Positions 59,429 through 64,000 of a stretch of DNA of 64,000 bases are shown one piece after another. The number at the start of each line of letters is the position of its first letter. Position 1 is the first letter of the stretch. A program made the position numbers and the translations under genes. The stretch lies in assembly GCF_014635025.1 (NCBI RefSeq), contig NZ_BMCE01000001.1:1240001-1304000 (forward strand), written 5' to 3'. The DNA is from Fictibacillus barbaricus. GTDB taxonomy: Bacteria > Bacillota > Bacilli > Bacillales > Fictibacillaceae. The notes under the pieces were generated by a model. That model saw only the letters and a program-made list of their open reading frames with translations, had not been told where the DNA came from and made no database searches.

Positions 59429-61852
59429 ATGTTAATCTCTTATAACTGGCTAAAAGAATACGTAAACATAAAAATCAGCCCGTCTGAACTAGCGGACAGA
59501 ATTACAAAAAGCGGTATCGAAGTTGAAATGGTCGAGTCGTTAAATAAAGGAATCAGCGGTGTTGTTGTTGGATATGTGCAAGAATGCATCCAGCATCCGA
59601 ACGCCGATAAACTTAGAGTTTGTAAAGTCGATATCGGACAGGGCGAAGTTTCACAGATCGTATGTGGTGCACCGAATGTAGCCCAAGGCCAAAAGGTTGC
59701 TGTAGCCGTACCTGGTGCAGTGCTGCCTGGTAACTTTAAAATTAAAAAAGCAAAGCTTCGAGGAGAAGAATCACACGGTATGATTTGTTCTCTGCAAGAG
59801 TTAGGTGTCGACACAAAGCTAGTACCAAAAGAGTACGCAACAGGAATTTTTGTGATGCCTTCTGATGCGGAACCAGGAAGTGATGCTCTAGAATTCTTAA
59901 ACCTTAACGATCATGTATTGGAGCTTGGGCTTACACCTAACCGTGCTGATTGCTTGAATGTGATTGGAGTTGCTTATGAAGTTGCTGCAATCCTTGAGGA
60001 AGAAGTTAAACTTCCAAATACATCAATAACAACAACAGAAGAAAAAGCAGAGGATTTTATTTCTGTAAGCATCGAATCATTTGAAGATAATCCCTATTAC
60101 GGAGCAATGATTATCCGTGATGTTAAGATCGGCCATTCACCGCTTTGGATGCAGAATCGCCTGATGGCATCAGGTATTCGCCCGATTAATAACATTGTCG
60201 ATATCACAAACTATGTTCTGCTTGAATACGGTCAGCCGCTTCATGCGTTTGACTATAACCGATTAGGATCAAAAGAAATTGTTGTTCGCCGTGCCGCTGA
60301 AGGAGAACATATTCAGACACTTGATGATCAAGACCGTACACTAAAAGACACCCATTTAGTGATTACAAACGGCACAGATCCTATTGCTGTTGCTGGTGTG
60401 ATGGGCGGAGCAACGAGTGAAGTTCAATCAGACACAACAAATGTACTTTTAGAAGCAGCGTATTTTGCTTCAGGCCGTGTAAGAACTGCGTCAAAGGATC
60501 TTGGTTTACGAAGTGAAGCAAGTTCTAGATATGAAAAAGGGATCGACCGTAACCGTGTTTTTGCAGCAGCAATGAGAGCAGCTGGATTGATGGCTGAACT
60601 TGCAGGTGGTAAAGTAGCAGAAGGAATCGTAGAAGCTGGAAAGCGTGAGGTAAACACTTACAGCGTTAAAATGGACGTTTCTAGAATGAATGGCCTTCTT
60701 GGCACAAATATTACAGCCGAGCAAACAGGAGTTGTCTTTAATCGCCTAGGTTTTTCATATAAAGAGACAGACGGACATTTTGAAGTTGTTGTTCCTTCAA
60801 GAAGACCTGATATTACGATTGAGGCAGATCTGATCGAGGAAGTAGGACGAATCTATGGGTATGACCGCATTCCAACGACTTATCTCCTATCAGAAGCTCG
60901 TCCTGGCGGATTGACAGAGAATCAAGCGAAACGCCGTAACATCAGAAACTATCTTGAGGGAGCAGGACTTTATCAAGCTGTAACGTATGCGTTGACAACT
61001 CCAGCGAAATCAGCTCACTTCTCATTCAGTGGAGAAGAGGTATATCCGATCTCCGTTGCACATCCGATGAGTGAAGAGCGCAGCACGCTTAGAATGAGTT
61101 TGTTGCCACAGCTTTTAGAAGTGCTTCAATATAACAGAAATCGTTCCATGGAAGATCTCGCTATCTATGAGATGGGTTCTGTTTTCATAAACCGTCAAGA
61201 AGTATTAACTGACCTGCCAGAAGAGTATGTGTTTGTTTCTGGTGCTGTTACAGGCGTATTTAACGAACACCTGTGGCAAGGGGAAAGAAAGACGGTTGAC
61301 TTCTTTGTTCTAAAGGGGATATTAGAAGGATTATTGGATGAACTGAACCTTTCAGAGCGTATTACGTATGAAGCGGGAGAAATTGAAAACATGCATCCGG
61401 GAAGAACAGCTATCGTGAAACTCGATGGTATTTCTGTAGGTTTTGTTGGACAGCTTCACCCTGCTCTTCAAAAAGAGTTAGATCTTAAAGATACGTATGT
61501 GTTCGAGCTGAATGCAACAAGTCTTTTAGAGAAAGAAACAGATCAGATGGTGTATCAAACATTGCCACGCTATCCATCTATCACAAGAGATATCGCATTA
61601 GTTGTCGATCAAGAACTGCCAGCAGGGGATCTGACGACAGTGATACAAGCGGCTGGCGGTGTGCTGTTAAAAGAAGTGAACCTCTTTGACCTGTATGAAG
61701 GTGAAAAGATGGAGGAAGGAAAGAAATCTCTTGCCTTCTCACTAAAATATTTTGATCCAGAACGTACACTTACAGATGAAGAAGTAGTAACGGCACATGA
61801 TCGAGTATTAAAGAGCTTAGAAGAACGCTTTGGTGCTCAATTAAGAAAATAA
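59429..61852 (+). CDS. pheT: Phenylalanyl-tRNA synthetase beta subunit
   Basis: 807-residue partner of PheS. Domains: EMAP-type tRNA-binding OB fold (about 40-150, [20 protein letters not shown]), B3/B4 editing domain (about 210-385), B5 (about 405-475, [20 protein letters not shown]), a catalytic-like core, and the C-terminal anticodon-binding FDX-ACB domain (about 712-807, [19 protein letters not shown]). AAGGAGGGG precedes the ATG. A strong terminator follows. Confidence 0.97.
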   Translation: MLISYNWLKEYVNIKISPSELADRITKSGIEVEMVESLNKGISGVVVGYVQECIQHPNADKLRVCKVDIGQGEVSQIVCGAPNVAQGQKVAVAVPGAVLPGNFKIKKAKLRGEESHGMICSLQELGVDTKLVPKEYATGIFVMPSDAEPGSDALEFLNLNDHVLELGLTPNRADCLNVIGVAYEVAAILEEEVKLPNTSITTTEEKAEDFISVSIESFEDNPYYGAMIIRDVKIGHSPLWMQNRLMASGIRPINNIVDITNYVLLEYGQPLHAFDYNRLGSKEIVVRRAAEGEHIQTLDDQDRTLKDTHLVITNGTDPIAVAGVMGGATSEVQSDTTNVLLEAAYFASGRVRTASKDLGLRSEASSRYEKGIDRNRVFAAAMRAAGLMAELAGGKVAEGIVEAGKREVNTYSVKMDVSRMNGLLGTNITAEQTGVVFNRLGFSYKETDGHFEVVVPSRRPDITIEADLIEEVGRIYGYDRIPTTYLLSEARPGGLTENQAKRRNIRNYLEGAGLYQAVTYALTTPAKSAHFSFSGEEVYPISVAHPMSEERSTLRMSLLPQLLEVLQYNRNRSMEDLAIYEMGSVFINRQEVLTDLPEEYVFVSGAVTGVFNEHLWQGERKTVDFFVLKGILEGLLDELNLSERITYEAGEIENMHPGRTAIVKLDGISVGFVGQLHPALQKELDLKDTYVFELNATSLLEKETDQMVYQTLPRYPSITRDIALVVDQELPAGDLTTVIQAAGGVLLKEVNLFDLYEGEKMEEGKKSLAFSLKYFDPERTLTDEEVVTAHDRVLKSLEERFGAQLRK

Positions 61853-61856
61853 ACAG

Positions 61857-61890
61857 CAAAAACCGGCTCATTAAGATGAGCCGGTTTTTT
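61857..61890 (+). terminator. Terminator of pheST
   Basis: 11-bp stem AACCGGCTCAT/ATGAGCCGGTT with a short loop, flanked by A-run and T-run. Confidence 0.92.
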
Positions 61891-61907
61891 AATAGTGAAA
61901 TATGAAT

Positions 61908-62012
61908 TTCCGTAATTAGACACATTTTTTCCGTGATAATGATTAAAAATTCCGTGGTTATACTCATTAATTCCGTGATAATGATCAATTTTTCCGTGAT
62001 CTCGATAACGGA
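61908..62012. repeat. Intergenic array of 21-bp repeats (array B)
   Basis: TTCCGT begins at 61908, 61929, 61950, 61971 and 61992, five units of exactly 21 bp. Units 2 and 4 share TTCCGTGATAATGAT and differ from units 1, 3 and 5, again suggesting a 42-bp dimer. The last unit ends in an inverted copy of the core (ACGGA). It fills the spacer between the pheST terminator and the rnhC 3' end. The sequence is unrelated to array A but the period is the same. No known family recognised. Confidence 0.85.
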
Positions 62013-62039
62013 AAAAATTAAGACTAATCTTTAGGACCA

Positions 62040-62987
62040 TTACTTCCTCTTCTTATTCAAAAGATTTAACGCTTTTTGAGTGTTCGCAAAATGCTTCTTA
62101 GTTGCAGTATCAAATACGGACTCACCAAACTTTTCAACGAGTTCAGCTGCCTTCACATCCACATGCGGGCCAGCTCCTTTTGGAATAACCGTATGGAAAC
62201 GAGCTCCTAGTTTATCCATCTCTTTTAGAAAGCTGTATCTTGCCAAAATGGAAGCAGCTGCTACGGAAAGATGAACGGATTCACCCTTTGTTGCGAAATA
62301 AAGCCCTTCTTTTAAAAGGTTCTTCTCTTTCGTTAAGTAATTAAAATACACCCCTGGCTCACAAAACTGATCTACTAGGATACCATCGAGTTCTTCCCCC
62401 TCAATTTTCGCTTTAACATTCTGAAGGGCGCGGTTATGTAAAATGGCTTTTATCTTGCCTTGACTCATTCCTTTCTGCTGAAGTTCATTGTATTTTTCGT
62501 TGTTTAGAACCAGAAGGCTGTAAGGGACGGTATGTATGAGCTCTTTTGCGATTTGAACAATCTGTTTATCATTTAAGTGCTTTGAATCCTTTACGCCAAG
62601 CTCCTTTACAAGCTCCAGCTGGTCTCGTGATACATAAGCTGCAGCAACAGTCATTGGTCCAAAATAATCACCAGTTCCAACTTCATCGCTTCCAATCATG
62701 GATAACTCTGCAGCATTTTGGGGCGGTGCGTATCGATGAGGTGTTTTAGTTGATGTCTTGTTTTTTTCTTTAGCGGGTGAAACTTGACCCGAAAACTGCT
62801 GTGAAGCTTTTTCTGCTCCCTTTCCCTGAAAGAGTACTTTTCCTGAATTGTAAGCTGTAACTGTACAATCACTAAGTTTTGCAGTAAAAACTGCTCCAGG
62901 AGGTGTTTTACCTGAAATGGCATGTGATAGTTCCTTTTTCATTGCAAGTATCTCTGAGTCCGTCATTTTTTTTACAACATGAGCCAT
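62040..62987 (-). CDS. rnhC: Ribonuclease HIII
   Basis: Cleaves RNA in RNA-DNA hybrids such as R-loops and primers. 315 residues. An N-terminal TBP-like substrate-binding domain (about 1-85) has AVFTAKLSDCTVTAYNSGKV. The catalytic domain begins MIGSDEVGTGDYFGPMTVAA (first Asp and Glu) and includes KDSKHLNDKQI and VHLSVAAASILARYSFL. AGGAGGAAT precedes the ATG. Divergent from zapA, its standard neighbour in bacilli. Confidence 0.95.
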   Translation of the reverse strand: MAHVVKKMTDSEILAMKKELSHAISGKTPPGAVFTAKLSDCTVTAYNSGKVLFQGKGAEKASQQFSGQVSPAKEKNKTSTKTPHRYAPPQNAAELSMIGSDEVGTGDYFGPMTVAAAYVSRDQLELVKELGVKDSKHLNDKQIVQIAKELIHTVPYSLLVLNNEKYNELQQKGMSQGKIKAILHNRALQNVKAKIEGEELDGILVDQFCEPGVYFNYLTKEKNLLKEGLYFATKGESVHLSVAAASILARYSFLKEMDKLGARFHTVIPKGAGPHVDVKAAELVEKFGESVFDTATKKHFANTQKALNLLNKKRK

Positions 62988-63139
62988 GACTAAATTCCTC
63001 CTATGATTACGAGATTTCCAAATATATCAAAAAAACTGAAATCATACAGAAATATTTTCATCTATGTACGATATTTGATAAGATAAAGATTAGAGTATCA
63101 TTAAATGAACGATCCTTTTCATGGCAGGGAGGTTATTTT

Positions 63140-63403
63140 GTGGCGGAAGACAAAAATAAAAACCGTACTACGGTCGAGATCTATGGACAGCGATATGTAA
63201 TTGCAGGGACCGAAACTTCCAGCCACATTCATTTAGTAGCTGACAAAGTAGATTTGAAAATGAGAGAAATTCAATCTCACAATCGGTTTCTTGATACGAA
63301 ACAACTTGCTGTACTAACAGCAGTAAATACAATGAGTGAATATTTAAAGATTAAAGAAGAGCTGAAAAAATTGCAACAGCGAATTGGAAAAGAGGAAGGT
63401 TAG
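63140..63403 (+). CDS. zapA: Cell division protein ZapA
   Basis: 87-residue Z-ring stabiliser that crosslinks FtsZ filaments. The N-terminal strand pair (RTTVEIYGQRYVIAGTE) is followed by a helix and C-terminal coiled coil (MSEYLKIKEELKKLQQRIGK). GTG start at 63140, 7 bases after AGGGAGG. Its stop is one base from the next start, so it is coupled with the cvpA-like gene. Confidence 0.94.
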   Translation: MAEDKNKNRTTVEIYGQRYVIAGTETSSHIHLVADKVDLKMREIQSHNRFLDTKQLAVLTAVNTMSEYLKIKEELKKLQQRIGKEEG

Positions 63404-63404
63404 C

Positions 63405-63941
63405 ATGCTGGATTTAATTTTATTTATCGTATTATTAGGTGGGTTCTTGATCGGTTTAAAACGTGGTTTCATCATGCAATTGGTTCATTTAGCCGGATTT
63501 ATTGCGGCATATATTGTTGCTTATCTGTATTATGATGATTTAGCGCCAAAGCTGGAACTGTGGATTCCATATCCTTCTTCTAATGATAGCTCAGTATCAT
63601 TTTTGCTGAACAGCATCTCACTAGAGCAAGCTTATTATAATGCGATTGCCTTTGCTATTTTGTTCTTTGCAACAAAAATTATCCTGCAAATTATCGGTTC
63701 TATGCTAGATTTTCTGGCTCACTTGCCGATTCTCCATACGTTTAATAGATGGCTTGGCGGCTTGTTAGGGTTTGTGGAAGTATATTTGATCGTGTTCATC
63801 CTGTTATTTATTGCAACATTAGTACCGATTGAAGCCTTTCAAGCTCATTATGAAAATTCATGGATCGCACAGGGAATGGTCAAAAATACCCCCGTATTTT
63901 CTGAGTCAGTAAAGGAAATGTGGATGAAACATATGGCGTAA
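63405..63941 (+). CDS. yshB: CvpA-family membrane protein
   Basis: 178-residue CvpA/colicin V production family protein, YshB in B. subtilis. Four membrane segments: LDLILFIVLLGGFLIGLKRG (about 2-20), LVHLAGFIAAYIVAYLYY, AFAILFFATKIILQIIGSM and FVEVYLIVFILLFIATLV. The ATG at 63405 follows GAGGAAGG inside the end of zapA. The order rnhC-zapA-yshB-polX is standard; the window ends at the next gene's AGGAGGAGA. Confidence 0.92.
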   Translation: MLDLILFIVLLGGFLIGLKRGFIMQLVHLAGFIAAYIVAYLYYDDLAPKLELWIPYPSSNDSSVSFLLNSISLEQAYYNAIAFAILFFATKIILQIIGSMLDFLAHLPILHTFNRWLGGLLGFVEVYLIVFILLFIATLVPIEAFQAHYENSWIAQGMVKNTPVFSESVKEMWMKHMA

Positions 63942-63968
63942 CTTCTCCTTTGCGGAGAAGTTTTTTTA
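63940..63968 (+). terminator. Terminator of zapA-yshB
   Basis: 9-bp stem AACTTCTCC/GGAGAAGTT with a 5-base loop, overlapping the stop codon, then T7. Confidence 0.9.
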
Positions 63969-63990
63969 TTCAGCATCCTAAAGTATGCAA

Positions 63991-64000
63991 TAGGAGGAGA
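63991..64000 (+). promoter_or_regulatory. Ribosome binding site of the next gene
   Basis: AGGAGGAGA at the window edge marks a gene starting just outside; polX is expected from B. subtilis order. Confidence 0.6.

Noticed and set aside
61770-61988. Minus-strand open frame over array B and the pheST terminator
   Set aside because: Same artefact of a 21-bp period; I/T/E heptads without ribosome site, crossing a terminator.

Overview
The window is a continuous stretch of a low-GC Gram-positive chromosome, most likely a Bacillaceae bacterium. The gene order (tpx-ytxK-ackA-moaB-argGH ... nrnA-ytrHI-dnaE-malic enzyme-accDA-pfkA-pyk-citZ-icd-mdh-phoPR-polA-mutM-coaE-gapB-speD-nrdR-dnaBI-thrS-infC-rpmI-rplT ... 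sspI-pheST-rnhC-zapA-cvpA) is essentially the Bacillus subtilis 'yt*/ys*' region. Spore genes (sspI, ytrH, ytrI, ytaF) show an endospore former. Departures from B. subtilis, namely a GntR gene inside the malic enzyme-accDA operon, an MqnC-type radical SAM gene after dnaI, and cyanide-insensitive bd oxidase genes after ysdA, suggest a relative such as Fictibacillus; the genus is a guess. I saw no phage, transposon, tRNA, rRNA or CRISPR array.

Layout. 1-5.6 kb: thiol peroxidase (5' end cut off), YtxK methyltransferase, acetate kinase, a GNAT protein, an EcsC-family protein and MoaB. 5.6-14.1 kb: argGH, alanine dehydrogenase, YtkL, YtoI, YtpI and NrnA. 14.2-18.6 kb: sporulation genes ytrHI (minus strand) divergent from dnaE. 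18.6-31.4 kb: a central-carbon block holding malic enzyme, a FadR-type regulator, acetyl-CoA carboxylase transferase, phosphofructokinase, pyruvate kinase, and the citrate synthase, isocitrate dehydrogenase and malate dehydrogenase genes. 31.5-39.6 kb: a MaoC-like protein, phoPR, then repair and replication genes polA and mutM, ytaF and coaE. 39.7-46.2 kb: gluconeogenic gapB, speD, nrdR, primosome genes dnaB-dnaI and mqnC. 46.4-48.9 kb: two of the three parts of an amino-acid ABC importer, and ytxC. 48.9-53.2 kb: T-box-controlled thrS, then the L20-controlled infC-rpmI-rplT operon (infC starts with ATT) and ysdA. 53.2-64 kb: ythAB oxidase, a TVP38 protein, a MazG-like dUTPase, sspI, an rRNA methyltransferase, T-box-controlled pheST, rnhC, zapA and a CvpA-family gene. 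The window ends just after the ribosome binding site of the next gene (polX in B. subtilis).

The coding content is ordinary; the interest is in what lies between genes. The main observations are: (1) a canonical-looking PhoP-activated promoter directly behind phoR that would make a transcript of about 50 nt with a C-rich single-stranded stretch and a terminator, plus four PhoP boxes with an exact 11-bp period before phoP; (2) two sequence-unrelated intergenic arrays that both have an exact 21-bp period and an apparent 42-bp alternation; (3) a FadR-type operator at the malic enzyme promoter, in the operon that encodes a FadR-type regulator; (4) an unrecognised palindrome in the pfkA promoter spacer; (5) a terminator inside the likely citZ leader; (6) structured leaders before speD and ytaF that could occlude their ribosome binding sites.

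Coding starts were moved to internal sites where the ribosome binding site and family alignment demanded it (ackA TTG, ald GTG, dnaE ATG, pfkA, accD, speD, infC ATT, cvpA and others). Family and regulator statements rest on recalled knowledge of the families; nothing was searched or computed.
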